NCBI GenBank assembly: GCA_947396885.1
Contig: OX377206.1
Coordinates: forward strand, 48,095,631 to 48,159,630
DNA length: 64,000 nt
Direction of reading: 5' to 3'
From: Heligmosomoides polygyrus polygyrus
Lineage: Eukaryota; Nematoda; Chromadorea; Rhabditida; Heligmosomidae
Both the position numbers and the translations under genes were made by a program. The notes under the pieces were generated by a model, which worked only from the letters and a program-made list of their open reading frames with translations, was not told where the DNA came from and searched no databases. Shown piece by piece: positions 43,898 to 55,740 of the stretch (positions are counted from its first letter, which is position 1; each line of letters begins with the position of its first letter).

Positions 43898-46080
43898 ACT
43901 TTTTATTTTTATTTTTTTATTTTTTGAGGCGCGAGTTATTGCGCGGTGCTACAGTCCAAATCGCACACTGTATAACTAACGTAAGGGAAACAAACAATGA
44001 ACTAACAGATGTAATGAAGTTAATACCACGCCAAATACAGGCGATGCGGAAAAGAACAGTAGCAAAGAGAAACACACCACATATTTAGAGTTCCTTAACG
44101 CGTTGATCGACAAGCACCTTAAAACTACTGAGAGACATCTCAAGCACCTTATCCCTCAGCAACGGACGGAAAATGCGAAGAGTCCTGTTTGAAAAGAAAT
44201 GTTGTCTGATTTGGCTTCTCACAAGTGCATCCGTGGTTCTTAGACCGCCAGATCTTGTTCTAGGTAGGGGGTCTACTGAAAAGAATTCAGAGACGTCAAT
44301 TTTAACTCTGCCCGTCAGAATTTTAAACATCATTTCCAGGTCGAATATTGTTCTTCTGGGACGGTAAACCCAGCTGAAAGGCTCATCTTGTACCATTTGG
44401 GATAGAGGCGTAGTCCAATCCAAAACACCTCATCATCAGTTTTCGGGTGAAACTATTTTGTATTTTTTTCAAGCATCCGTATATCTTCGGGTTTATATGG
44501 GTTGAAAACAGTGGTCCCACTTTCAAGAATTGGCCTATTATACATTTTATACGCACTTACTAGTTACTTGGGATTTGTTTTTAAAAATCGGAAAAGATTA
44601 TAAGTACGTGTCAGACCCTTACTTACTAACATTCTGTAATGAGGTATAAAATCCAGATCGCTATTAATAAGATAACCAAGATTTCTAATCTCGTCCACCC
44701 TATTTAAAGCGTCGGATCTAATAGAATAATTCGTTGACACGGATCTATCCCCAACGACGAGAACATGAGTCTTATTCACGGCCAGAGGTAATTCCCATAA
44801 CTCAGAGCAATTACTTATGAAATCAATGGCTATATGCTGTTACAGGATGTTTTGTTGCGATCAAAACTCTTGCGCCAGGCGGGACTCGAACCCGCATCTT
44901 CTGCTTTCCGGGCAGCGATGTTCGCCTTACACCACCGGCGCTGTTTGACCGCACGTAACATCCGCGATATCCTCGAGGCCTGTCAGCACCCACCCGTGAT
45001 ACGAGATGGGCCGGTCGCTGATATCAGCATGGAGCCGGAAATCAATGGCTGTTTGTACTCTACTCTCATCCTCAGATGACTCAATGACCTTATATATCTT
45101 AATGTCATCAGCATATATACTGACTGAAACTCCAAGGCTCTCTATAGCTTTCGGAATCTCCAAAGTATATATTAGAAACAGAATGGGGGATAGCACTCCC
45201 CCTGTGGTACACCACTACACGCTTCGTATACGGATGAGAACGCGTTGCCTGCGTCGAACCTGGTAAGTTCTGGCAGTGAGAAAATTCCGGATCCAAGAGA
45301 TAATTCTGAGGTGTATTCCAACAGCTGACAGTTTATATATTAATTTGATGTGCGAAACCTTGTCAAACGCTTTTCGGAAATCGAAGAAAACTACGTCTAC
45401 TCTCCTGTTACGTTCTCTGGCTCTAGTCCAATCATTCATTTTCATAAGAACACCCGTTTCAACTGACCGACCCCCTATGAAGCCAAACTGAGCTTTTGGA
45501 ATAACACCATATTGAGCCGAATGACTCAATACATGTTGCTTTACCATTTTCTCAAATACCTTGGCAAAAATAGAAGTGATGCTCACAGGTCGGTAGTTTG
45601 TAGGGTCATTCAGCGGTGGTTTCCTAGCAACGGGTGTAATTAAAGCATGTTTCCACCGTTCAGGTGCTTCCGATCTCATATAACTCAGGTTAAATATGTA
45701 TTCAAGGGGGAAACCAATGAATGTAAGTATCCTCTTAATATAACTAAGAGGTATGAAATCGGGCGTCGTGGACGACAATGCATGCCAGCTCTCCAGAAGC
45801 ATAAGTATGTCCTCTCTCCGGAACCAACATGTGGAGTCCATGATCGGAAAAGTCTGAAGCTCAACATTTGCTGGTGCGTCGCCGCTACTCGATGTGCTAA
45901 AAGCATCCTGAAAAACTTGGGCCAAGAGCTCGGCTTTTTTTTTCATCCCAGGCTACCGGACGTCCATCTTCCGACAACAGACAGGGTATTGAAATCGGGC
46001 CTTTTCTCAGGTTGAAATAGCGACAAAACTTGGCCATATCCCCAGATTCAACAACCTTCTTACACTGCTCTTCATCTCAA
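43898..46080 (-). pseudogene. CR1/Jockey-like LINE, 5'-truncated
   Basis: Minus strand. RT domains in order: KKKAELLAQVFQDAFSTSSS, the RT start with PERWKHALITPVARKPPL and DPTNYRPVSITSIFAKVFEK, then QFGFIGGRSV and VDVVFFDFRKAFDKVSHIKL, then MLSPILFLIYTLEIPKA and the catalytic SIYADDIKIYK. After a SINE insertion the frame goes on with LAVNKTHVLVVGDRSV and NLGYLINSDLDFIPHY. The C-terminus (44,423-44,085) reads YRPRRTIFDLEMMFKILTGR. Several frame shifts and stops occur. The 3' end is an A-rich tail, seen on the plus strand as T-rich 43,899-43,926. The endonuclease ORF is missing. Confidence 0.88.
44832..45037 (-). mobile_element. SINE-B, complete, with 13-bp target duplication
   Basis: A duplication GAAATCAATGGCT (44,819-44,831 and 45,038-45,050) bounds 206 bp. 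Removing it restores the LINE frame (QTAIDF joined to ISNCSELWEL). On the minus strand there is a leader of about 95 nt, then a tRNA-like region: gcgccggtggtgtaaggcg (A box) and gcgggttcgagtcccgc (B box with T-stem), with complementary ends gcgccgg/ctggcgc. The tail is 'caacaaaacatcctgtaaca', without poly(A). Having a leader upstream of the tRNA part is unusual for a SINE. Confidence 0.88.
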
Positions 46081-46084
46081 AGTA

Positions 46085-46955
46085 GACGATTGGAAAGAAA
46101 ATCTACCACATCGGTGAAGAAAGCGATTCTATGTATTGACAATGATAGCAGTGATCACCTGTGCCGGCGAGGAGAACAAGTCCCCACCCCTACGATTAGC
46201 AGAGGGTGCTCGGGGAAAACGGGCAGCAAGGCGTTGAATACAAAGAGGACCCCTCTACTACAAGGCTGCATAGTTAGCCATTCGGCTGCCTAACCCTGCC
46301 GCCGATGCTGTGAATGATAAGCTTGAATGTACCCTGCGGCTTTTTGAGGAACCTAAAAAATTCCAGATTTCTAACATCTAACTATAATTAAAGCTGCAAA
46401 CTTTCTGCACTCTTTGGAACTCTCCACGGAAAATTTCTGAGTATTGTAAGACTATTCAAGGCATCCCTTTTGCACTATCATCCCGCACTGACGTGCTACG
46501 ACCTTTCGTCATTTCTGGTCTACCCAGATGTCCGCAGGAATTTTGAAAACTATAACGGTGCCTCCCAGACAATCCTCTACAAACCACAGTAGGTCTTTTT
46601 GGAAATCTCCAGGGGAACTTTATTGACCTCCTTTGTTAGGCCTACAATTACGGCCCAAACATGCCTAGTTCGAAAACCTCCCAGTATGCTCAAAATGGTG
46701 CTGAGATGCTGCGCCGCAGAACTGTGGAGATGTGCGCACACGTTATGAATTTATTTTCCAAATCAATGAAACCAACACCTTCACATAGTTTCACTGGTAT
46801 AGTATAAGCTACCTCATTTGTTATAATGTTGATAGACTTCTGAATGCAAGAATCCTCGTCATTTCTGTGCTCTTCATTTACTTGGAGCTGCAAGTACGTC
46901 TTAAGCTGAAGAAAAATGTATAACGATTTTAAAAGCACTTGGAATCTTGACTGCC
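46085..46955. other. No recognisable feature
   Basis: Unassigned. A minus-strand frame at 46,690-46,938 shows no family resemblance. Confidence 0.4.
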
Positions 46956-46959
46956 GGAA

Positions 46960-47510
46960 CCACAGATCTCCCTCGTTAGAGAGCCTTCGGGCTTTCTTGT
47001 TAAGAGGGATCTCGCGCCGCTTGCAGTGCCACGTGGCGCGTCCTCCGGTGGTGGATAGCGGAATGAATCGCGAGCTAAATGCGACTGTATACTGCCCACA
47101 GGCGCAGGTGGGATGCAGGGGTGAACTCCTTGATCAGGGTCGGCAGCGTAGAACCGGGAGGACGGTGCTCGGGGTGATGCAATTCACGCAAGAAAGACAA
47201 GGCCTCCGGAGTTCCGAGCTTCGTCGACGTTCGAAGATCAGAGACGCTGTCGTAAGTCGAAAATTAGACAGACTGGTCACGTGATGCGTTTCGCGGACAC
47301 CCACCTGCTGGACGAGAGCCATCACCGGCTAGATTCTGCAGGTCGCTAAGAAAACCAGAATGCCGATCAACGCGTTGGTCGGACTTGTTCGTGAAAGCCC
47401 TGAAGTCCCTCGAGCGAGGAGGAACCATTGGAGCACCCTGGGGCGCGGTAGGGACGAAAGGTGACGCTGCTGGCAAACGCTCGAGCAACTCGATGTTCAA
47501 CGGGTGCAGG
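46960..47510 (+). mobile_element. Short RTE deletion derivative with intact ends
   Basis: The 5' 180 bp matches 12,498-12,665 of the RTE, including the UUCG hairpin. It joins directly to the RTE 3' part (from about 17,308), and the end is the '..gggtgcaggtgac' tail. Flanking tgactgccRgaa (46,948-46,959 and 47,511-47,522) is a 12-bp target duplication with one mismatch. It thus behaves as a 551-bp non-autonomous retroposon and cannot encode endonuclease or RT. Confidence 0.8.
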
Positions 47511-47522
47511 TGACTGCCAGAA

Positions 47523-48200
47523 ATACAGGTCCATTCCGATCTTTCACGAGAAGTTCTATATGATATCGAACTGAGAGCTTTTATAACGACAGCTCCAGTG
47601 CAAAGCAATATAGGAATTCGGTGCAAAAAAGAAGAAAAATTTTTCTACAATTTTGACAATTTAAATAGTGCGTTTCATAGATGCTACAGTCTATTCGTGC
47701 TAAACAAAGAACAATTCCTTCTGCGCTCGGCTTCTTGCTGTGCACAACAGAAATTAAACATCTCAAAAGAAAGAGCGAGATGTATAATAAAGCTGTTCAA
47801 CGGCATGTATTGCGAAGGAGGCTTTTCAAGCAGCGCTTGCGCAACTCAGCTCAGCAAAGGTGTAGAACTTTATTCTTTTTTAAGAACTAAGACGGAGAGT
47901 ACATATATTAGTCTGTGTAGAAAGGCACCTACATTTAAAGACCGACGGAGATTCAGATTAATTAATAAATATTGCACTAGAAAATAACTTCATAAAGTCT
48001 CGTATCAGATCTAGCAGATCAGGTGGCTCTAGAGAACTACACATACACAACTGCTTCCTGACTTCAAATTGGCACGTAGTAGGCGCGAACTATTTCACAA
48101 CTATCACACTGCAAGTCGCTTATTCGTATCGTAAACGGGTTGAATTTAAGGGAAATGAATTTCGCTGCAATCAACAAATCGTCTGAAGCGTACGTCTGAA
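47523..48200. other. No supported feature
   Basis: A 129-codon plus frame (47,598-47,987) has ordinary composition but no domain and no splice context. Confidence 0.35.
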
Positions 48201-48830
48201 CGGTGAAAGCGAGTCATTTAGGAAGAATCGCCACTCGTCATTTAGTATACAAGCGCGTTACCCTTTTGCCAAGTCGTCAAACTAAACGACTATGGTGCCT
48301 CAAATTTACATGCGATGGAGTTTTCCACGGCGGGTGTCCTAACAAGGACGGGTGGAAATTTTGAAAATTTTCCCAGAAAACAGAAAACAGAAAATCGCTT
48401 TCGTCAGAAAACAGAAATCAGAAGACAGAAAAGCCAAAAACGCCAGAAAACAGAAAATTTCGACATTATCAAACGGCCTAATTATTCTACCCAAAGATCC
48501 ATTTTCCAGTAGCCAATGCTTTCGCATGATTAGAAATGTAGTCGTGGGCCAGCGTTATAACTTTTAAGCGTTTATAAAAAGTTCTACTACACGCCAAATT
48601 CAACACAATCAGCAAACTGTAAATCGTGACTGATAGTTCCCAAGAAGTAGCCCCACTAGTAAGAAACTGGCCTTTCAAATTACCGAATACGATGAAGCCT
48701 CATTGACCATTATTTGTATGTTTCAACTCCACTGCTTCAGTTTGTAGACACACTCTCGCAACATACTCTAAAGCTGTGCAGACTCGTTGAGCATTACTGG
48801 CTGCGCCAAAATCTAGGTATATTCCTAGTT
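48200..48830. repeat. (CAGAAAA)-containing dispersed repeat
   Basis: The 5' part (48,205-48,300) matches 33,823-33,910. The remainder matches 35,815-36,040 and 37,190-37,450. It has no mariner at the equivalent site and so serves as the empty-site reference. Confidence 0.7.
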
Positions 48831-48973
48831 TGTCTCGAGACTACCTCTCCTTGTAAGTGGCCTAGTCTCCGCGTAAAATTTCCAGGCCAACTCACCAGTA
48901 TACTTTACAGCACCTAGTTACTCCTTTGCAGATTAAGGACGTTGTGTACTGACTTGATATTTCAATATCTTAT

Positions 48974-50965
48974 TACATCTCAGTGGAAGACCAGCAGAGC
49001 CTTCTTGCTGTACAAGAATGGAGACGTGCACGACGTTGGCAACTATCGCCCGATCTGCCTACTGTCCGTAGTTTACAAGCTGTTCACTCGAGTGACCCTG
49101 AATAGGATTAGCAGAAGGCTGGACGAAGAACAGCCATGCGAGCAAGCAGGATTTCGAAAAGAATTCAGCACGACCGACCACACAATACACCGTCACCAAG
49201 CTCACCAAAGTATTGCGTGAGTCCAAGCTGCCGCTGTGCCTTACGTTCATCGACCTGAAGAAGGGAGCAACTCCGTCGAAACTGATGCAGTCGTCGATGC
49301 CCAACTCACTCTATGCGTTCCTACTCAGTACATCTTCGAGAGGTGTAGTGGATTAACGACCAAGATCTCACTATTCTACAACGACATCGTCATCGACGTG
49401 AAGAGGGGGGTTCGGCAGGGGGATACCATATCCCTGAAGCTCTTCAGCGCCACCCTCAAAAACGTCATAAACGAAACCATAAACGAAACTAGAGTGGGAA
49501 GACAGGACATAAAAGTGAAAGACGACAGTCGGCACCTACAACATCCAACACCGAGCATCATCCAGGCGGAGCGAATACTGGCCGACTTCGATCGTGTGTA
49601 TGGGGACGTTGGACTGCAGCTGAATCTTATGCAGACGATGTTCATGAGGAACGGGCGAGTTCCTGATGTCCCATTGTCGCTCAACGAAACGAACATCTCC
49701 GAATGCTCCAGCTATGTGTATATGGGTGGCGAAGTTAATATGGCCAACGACCTAGCGCCGGAGCTGGGCAGGAGGATACCAGCGGCTTGGGAAGCTTTCA
49801 AGAGCGTCGAAGAAGCCGTGAAAAAGACGAAGAACGTCCGGCTCCTTGCTCACCTATTCGACTTCACTATTCTTCCTGTCCTAACATACGCCTCAGATAA
49901 CTGAGCTATACGAAAGCAGGATGAACACGCGATCGGCGTCAGAGTGAAATCTAGAGGACGTGCTCGAAGAGACAAGACTAACGCAAGCGAGAGAAAGGCC
50001 TCTGAAGGCTCGAGCTTCGTTGATGTTCGAAGTCGTTCGCTGTCACATGGGACAAGTTGTCGGAAATTAGGTGGGCCGGCCACGTATTGAGCTTCGCAGA
50101 CACCCGCGGAACAGGAGCTGTCACCTGTATCACCTGTATCAGCTGTCGTTCCGTTGATCATCGACTTGCTTCAGCGGGCGCCAGCGGCGTCTCCACTCGT
50201 CCCTGTCGCGTGCCAGAGTGCTCCAGTGGATCCTCCTCACTCAAGGGACACGAAGACCGTCATAACGTTCGTTCAGGGCTTTCACGAAGAAATCCGACCA
50301 ACGCGTTGGTGGGCGTCCTAGTGTTCCCTTGGCATCCCGCGGAATCCAGTCGGTAATGGTGTCTGCGAAGCGCATTACGTGGCCGGCCCACCTAATTTTC
50401 GACAACTTGGCCCAGCGTCTCTGACCTTCGAACGTCGGCGAAGCTCGGAACTTCGGAGGCCTTCTCTCACTTGCGTGAGTCGTGTCACTCCGAGCATCGT
50501 CCACTCGATTCCACGCTGCGCAACGCTGATCTCGTGTTCATCCTGCTTTTGTATAGCCAAAGTCTCTGAGGCGTATGTTAGGGCAGGAAGAGGCCCAGAT
50601 AGACGTAGCTGGAGCATTCGGAGATGTTCGTTCCATTGAGCGAGAATTCATTTCCGGCATCAGAAACTTGTCGTTCTTTATGAACATCGTCTTCGTAAGA
50701 TTCAGCTGCAGTCCAGCGTTCCCACATACACGAACGAAGTCGGCCAGTATTCGCTCCGCCTGGCTGATGTTCGGTGTTATGAGGACGATGTCGTCAGCGA
50801 AGCGAAAATGGTGCAGTTGCCGGCCGTCGACCTTCACTCCCATGTCTTCTCATTCTAATTCGCGCATGACGTCAACAAGAGCTGTCACTGACTGTATTCT
50901 GTAGGATATCAAGAGAACTCCAGGACGCCCGCTAACACGCTGGTCGGACTTCTTCGTGAAATAAA
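48974..50965 (+). pseudogene. RTE fragment, split by a second RTE
   Basis: RT motifs are decayed: NYRPICLLSVVYKLFTRVTL, CEQAGFRKEFSTTDH, KRGVRQGDTISLKLF. The FADD segment is lost in a deletion near 49,545. Then LQLNLMQTMFMRNGRVPDVP and ECSSYVYMGGEVNMANDLAP. It is interrupted at 50,124 by a 754-bp inverted RTE piece and resumes at 50,889 with the KRTPGRPPTRW-equivalent region, ending near 50,965. Confidence 0.85.
50125..50878 (-). mobile_element. 5'-truncated RTE inserted in another RTE copy
   Basis: A target duplication gagctgtcac (50,115-50,124 and 50,879-50,888) flanks it. Its 3' end on the minus strand is the repeat tail '..gatacaggtgatacag'. It reads [14 protein letters not shown] and [20 protein letters not shown] for the C-terminus, then after an internal deletion LQLNLTKTMFIKN and HHFRFADDIVLITPNISQAE. 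It is truncated upstream of that. Confidence 0.85.
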
Positions 50966-50998
50966 TAGAGAAGATGAGAGGAAAAATAAAGAAGTGAG

Positions 50999-51041
50999 GT
51001 TTGGTCTCCGCTTCGCACGGGCCCTTAGACGGAGACCAAAC
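50999..51041. repeat. 12-bp perfect hairpin
   Basis: gtttggtctccg and cggagaccaaac flank a 19-nt loop. No further context. Confidence 0.7.
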
Positions 51042-51600
51042 ATAGAAAATACTCCTCCCTCTGTGCTCATCAGTAAGGGAAGGGAAGGAGCTATCTATGG
51101 TATAGGAATAGAAAGTGTAACTCACCTGATAGAGCTTGTCGTTGTAGGATCAGTAAAGGTAGTGTGAAGACTATAGCTAATAGAATTATGCTAATAGATT
51201 AGATAGGAAGGCAATGTAAGAAGTCACTTATAGAGAAGATTTAAGGGAACCAATGATGACCAAAAATACAGTAAACTTTCCGCAATTACACAGTAGGAGC
51301 ATAATCTAAAATTACGGTAAACATTAACATGTGTAAGCCAATATGAAGAGTAACAACTTGAGTAGAGGTAAAATTTTGTAGTAAAGAACGGTGTGAGGGA
51401 CGGTTGTACTAGTATACGTGTAATAAATTAGGAATAGGCATTGAAATGGCATTGAAGAGTTAATAAAAACATATTGGTAATTTAATGCGGCAGTCTTGCT
51501 CCAATTTTGACCGTTTAAATTCGCGGCTACCTGCGCCCGTGCTACCGTACCCCGGTTTCTCTGGCCTAAAACGACAATATCAGTTCGAGAACATTATGCC
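51042..51600. other. AT-rich, unassigned
   Basis: No coding potential recognised. Confidence 0.5.
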
Positions 51601-52430
51601 ATATATTTTTATTTTTTATTTATATTGTGTGATATCATTTGTTTTTTAAGTTTGTACGCATGTGATTGTGTCTGAGAGTGTGAGTGCCCATTTGTTGTTT
51701 CTTGAAGTGCAGTGTGAATGTTTGTGCTTAAAGTTTTATGATTGTGTATGTTAGGTCTATGTCTATCTGTAATTGTTTGTGTGAGTATGTGCTTCTGTGT
51801 TCATGTCTGTATGTGTGCAGCTGTGTGGGAGATTATGTGTATGTATTTGAGTCTATGTAATATTTTAATTTGTTTATATTTAAAAACATTTTACATTATT
51901 TGAATATTTGAATAATTAAGTAGTAACTTTAATATATTATTTGTTATTATAAATATTTTTTATTTTTATTTTTATTTTCATTTCGTTATTTTTTATTTTT
52001 TATATTTATATTATTTATTAATTTATTATAAAATATTTGTGAAATTGTTAATTAATTTTTTAAAGTTACCGTTTTTATTGTTATTTTATCATTTATGCAT
52101 TATTAATTAAATAAGCGGTTGCTTTAATATATGTTATTGTTGTTGTTTGTCTATTATACTTTGTTAGTTATTATTAAATAATTAAGTAGTTACTTTGATA
52201 TATTTTTTGCTTATTATATTTAACATATACATTATAATATATTATTTGTTTATTTATTATTTATTTATTGTTAAATATTTATAATATTGTTAATTGTTTT
52301 TAATTATTGTTTTTTATATAATTACATTATTTATTTAGTCATTTATTTATTATTGTTAATTATTTTTATTGTTATTATTTTTATTTATTATTATTATTTT
52401 AATTATTTTAATATATATTGTAGTATTACG
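51600..52430. repeat. AT-rich low-complexity block (tttatta)n-like
   Basis: Strand-asymmetric T/A sequence made of ttatt, tatttt and aatta motifs. No open frames. Confidence 0.85.
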
Positions 52431-52735
52431 TATGTGTGCATAGGTATATGTGTTTAGTTGGTATGAGTCTTATGTGTGTGAGATGTAAGTACGTGTTTGT
52501 TACAAGTGTGTAACAAAGTATTGTATGTGTGTAAATATGTACTCATGTATGTGTGTATGTATGAGCATGCCTATGCATGTGAATGAGTGCATGTATGTGT
52601 GTTAGGATGTGCATGCGAATGTGTATGCGTGTATGTGTGTGTGTAAGGTTGTATGAGTGCAAGTGCTCATGTGTGTACATATAGACACGAGTGTGTATGT
52701 ATGAGCGTGTGTGTATATATTGTATGTGTCTATAC
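52430..52735. repeat. Degenerate (TGTGTA)n sequence
   Basis: Irregular gtatgtgtgtatg and gagcatg motifs. His/Thr- or Cys/Val-rich frames across it are artefacts. A looser version begins near 51,660. Confidence 0.85.
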
Positions 52736-53990
52736 AGGGTGGCCCATAAGTCCTGCAACAAAATTAGGAGACCTTATTGGTTGTCTTTTCCCAATTGCGA
52801 AAAATCCGCATACCAACAGTTATGTAGCATATACTTAGTGCTATACTTCTGGAAAGTATCACGGTTGTAGCTGCTCTTATTACAAAGTAATACGCTCTCA
52901 CGTAAAACTACCGAAAATTCTTCTCTGGCCCGTGGTGGGGCGCTTCCGTTCCGATGTGACTAAATTTCGGAAGATTGGTTGTTGAATATGCAGTATGATG
53001 GTATTGTGTAGGGCAGTGCAAAGGCTTCTCAAGAGTAATCATTGGATGAACGGATCTGAACTACAGTAGAAGAACGCTATTAATTTTCCGATCATACAGG
53101 ATGGAGCAACCAGCTGAAACAAATTCAATATTCAGCCGTGTGCGTAATCTATTACTAAGCAATATGTTGTTTCTAGAAAACTACAAGGAAAGCTCTACAA
53201 GTCCACAAGTGAGATGAAGACTCAGCTATGAGGAAAAGAGAGTAGAAGGAAAAATTTGTAAGCGCAGTTGGAGGGCGTCGTTCGAAATGGGTATTCAGCC
53301 TCTGCCTCATTTGATGAAAAATTTCTCAAAGTTGAGCGATCCCAGAAAGGTCAAAATAATAGTGCGTTTAATGCTACCTTTGCAGGAACCTGATTATATA
53401 AAAACAACGGCCACGCATGGCAAGTTTTTGTCATACACGATTTTCCAAAATGTCTCCTCTCACACCCTAGGTTTTTGTGTAAAAAGAGTGAAAATCAATA
53501 AAAATGTTCGTTTGATGGGAACAACAACATAACACCGTATATTGGAGACTCAATCGCGCTGTTTAAAGGCAAAATGCACATTCTGGTAAAGCGATTCCTC
53601 TAACAGCAAAAGAAAAGGACGTGGTAGCGGTCCTCAGCCCATCTGCAAAATATTGCACCTGCGAAAGACTAGCTGTGAAATTCCTAAATCTTTAGATTTT
53701 CAATCTTTGTTTATTAACCATCTTAAAGAAAATGTCTTGCTCTATAAAGCCTGGAAAAACTATTGTTCAATATCTTTTTTGAAACGAATAAGAAGTAAAA
53801 CTCCGTAAGAGGGGCTGCGACGTGAGCTGCAAAGCAACCCACACGATCTGAAGTCTCTTATCAATCCAGGAGTGGTCCCTTATGAGTAATACCGCTCCAC
53901 CATAATCTACAACCCATGGGCAAACAAGGTTTAAAAGTGGTTCAAATTTGGTGTTGTGCGAAATGAATGTTGTGCGTGTGTGAGTGTGTG
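52735..53990. other. Unassigned; starts with a mariner-like end motif
   Basis: 'tacagggtggcccataagtc' at 52,733 resembles mariner/Tc terminal repeats next to TA. No matching inverted partner or transposase was found downstream. Confidence 0.35.
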
Positions 53991-53994
53991 AGAG

Positions 53995-54145
53995 TCCTGA
54001 ACGTACGATATGACGCTCTTCGGGACCCTCGAGCGAGGAGAGTCAACTGGAGCACTCGGCCATGCGACAGGGACGAATGGAGACACTGGTGGTCCATGCT
54101 TCAACAAATCGATGATCAAGCGGACGAGAGATGATAGAGGTGATC
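53995..54145 (+). pseudogene. RTE 3'-end fragment
   Basis: Matches the last about 150 bp of the RTE (from YDALR to the stop): 'cgatatgacgctcttcggga', 'cgcgacagggacgaatggag' with changes, then 'gatgatcaagcggacgagag' and a degraded tail. Confidence 0.8.
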
Positions 54146-54333
54146 CATGAAAAATTTCATGTATCATTTCAGTGTCACTACAGCTGCAAAATCAAAGCTA
54201 ACTAAAGCTTTACTGTCTCTAATTTTTGACAACTAAAAGCCGAGTGCAGTGCTCAAAAGTAGGAAAACGCAGGCTCTGCAGAAAGCGATCATTGAGGATG
54301 ACCGGCCAACAATTTTCAATTTTTGATCCGGAG

Positions 54334-54636
54334 GATAAAAAAAAAATAAAGGATAAAGGACGGCGTTATTCAATCCCTTCTGGGATGCGCCAGCGCATTC
54401 TACTTCTACGGGATGTCGTGGAGGCGACATGAATGCGTATTTGGCCATACAATGACTTGCGGTGGCCAGCCGATGAACAAGTCAGCGCTTTATCCTTCCC
54501 AGACAAGTCTGGTACCAATTCACCGACCCCGGAGGGATGGAAGGCTTGGTTGGCCTGGGCGGGGAATCCGAACCAGGAACCTGGTATCGGGTGCACGCGA
54601 TAGTCGCGCCTCCTCCGACTGCGCTACACGCGCCCA
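54334..54636 (-). mobile_element. SINE-A, complete, with 8-bp target duplication
   Basis: The duplication ATCCGGAG (54,326-54,333 and 54,637-54,644) bounds it. On the minus strand the A box is tagcgcagtcgg, a perfect fit to the tRNA A-box consensus, and the B box is ggttcggattcc. The 3' end is pyrimidine/A-rich ('ctttatcctttattttttt'). Confidence 0.9.
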
Positions 54637-54649
54637 ATCCGGAGATGGA

Positions 54650-55015
54650 GAATAATCCTATCCACAGTAACTCTAGGATAAGTGGTTAGTTAATGCATAA
54701 ATAAATGCACTTCAGAACACTAATTTTATACCTTTATAGAATTTTAAGTTATCGCAGATGGTCCAAACTACTGTTAATATCGAAAAGAGTACCAAATTAT
54801 GAAAGTCGATAAATGTACTATAAAAGAACTTCTTGTAAGCAGCACTCACTTACAGAATCAATCAAGCAAACAAAGCGGCATAGTTCATGAGTATGATTCG
54901 CAATTACTACAAGAGCACAAGCCAAAAACCTCATGGTTCCCATTTTGAATACTCTGAATACTCTACTCTATTCTACACTATTTTAGAGTGAAACTCATGA
55001 TTCTGTGACACTGTT
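54650..55015. other. No recognisable feature
   Basis: AT-rich, unassigned. Confidence 0.4.
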
Positions 55016-55019
55016 TGGA

Positions 55020-55740
55020 TTATTTTTATTGGATTTCCATGGTTTAATCTTGTTCGCAGCTCTATTTTCTATTTTCTGGCCAATTTCTGGCCATTTTCAC
55101 AGAAAACAGAAAACAGAAAAAATTTGCCCAAAATGGTCAGAAAATCAGAAACAGAAATTCCTCCCATCCCTGCCCTAACAGCGCTGGCTGGATCACTTGT
55201 ATGCCCGCGATGCCTGGACAGGCAAGTGGTTCAGGACGCGTTGGATAACGCGACTACTTCATGGGAGGGAGGTCGGTGGCGTTGCGGCGTTTTCGTACTG
55301 CAACTGATTGGTTGAGATTTGAGGTATCCTGACGTGCTCGCAGCTTTCAAGTGTTTTCTGCAAATTTTTCGAGCTCTATGCTGTAGAAAGCAACCTTGTT
55401 GCGACCTGCTTGTGCTGACCGGTTTTATCCGCAAGCAATGAGAAAGATGTTCAACATAACGGTGTATAATCCTTGAAAACCAGCGATACACAGTCACATC
55501 ACATGAATGCAACAGAAGGGTTTGTACCAATACCTATGGCAATATGGGCAGCGTATAAACGCTAGAGTCTCATAACAGTTTGTTTCCCCACAAAGAAAGG
55601 TGACTTCGAGAAAGGCATCTTGATCAGATTTTCATTGAACCAAGATGCGATGTCATATAACCAGCTTTGAACCAGTCATAAGCAAACAGCTTCTCAACGC
55701 GAGGACACAGCTGAAAAAAATGTGCACAAAAGCCCAAAAA
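55020..55740. repeat. Dispersed repeat: (CAGAAAA) tract plus 34-kb-type block
   Basis: The cagaaaa tract at 55,100 is followed by blocks matching 33,960-34,640 (see there). The (CAGAAAA) and 34-kb blocks therefore occur together at three places in the window, in different arrangements. Confidence 0.55.

Noticed and set aside
44880..44955. A tRNA gene on the minus strand
   Set aside because: T-arm and acceptor stem are tRNA-like, but it lies inside a 206-bp unit with its own target duplication, position 33 of the anticodon loop is not T and the anticodon stem is short, so it is a SINE.
47598..47987. 129-codon plus-strand frame
   Set aside because: No domain, splice context or neighbour support.
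52733..52765. Start of a Tc/mariner element
   Set aside because: Only one end motif; no inverted partner or transposase found downstream.
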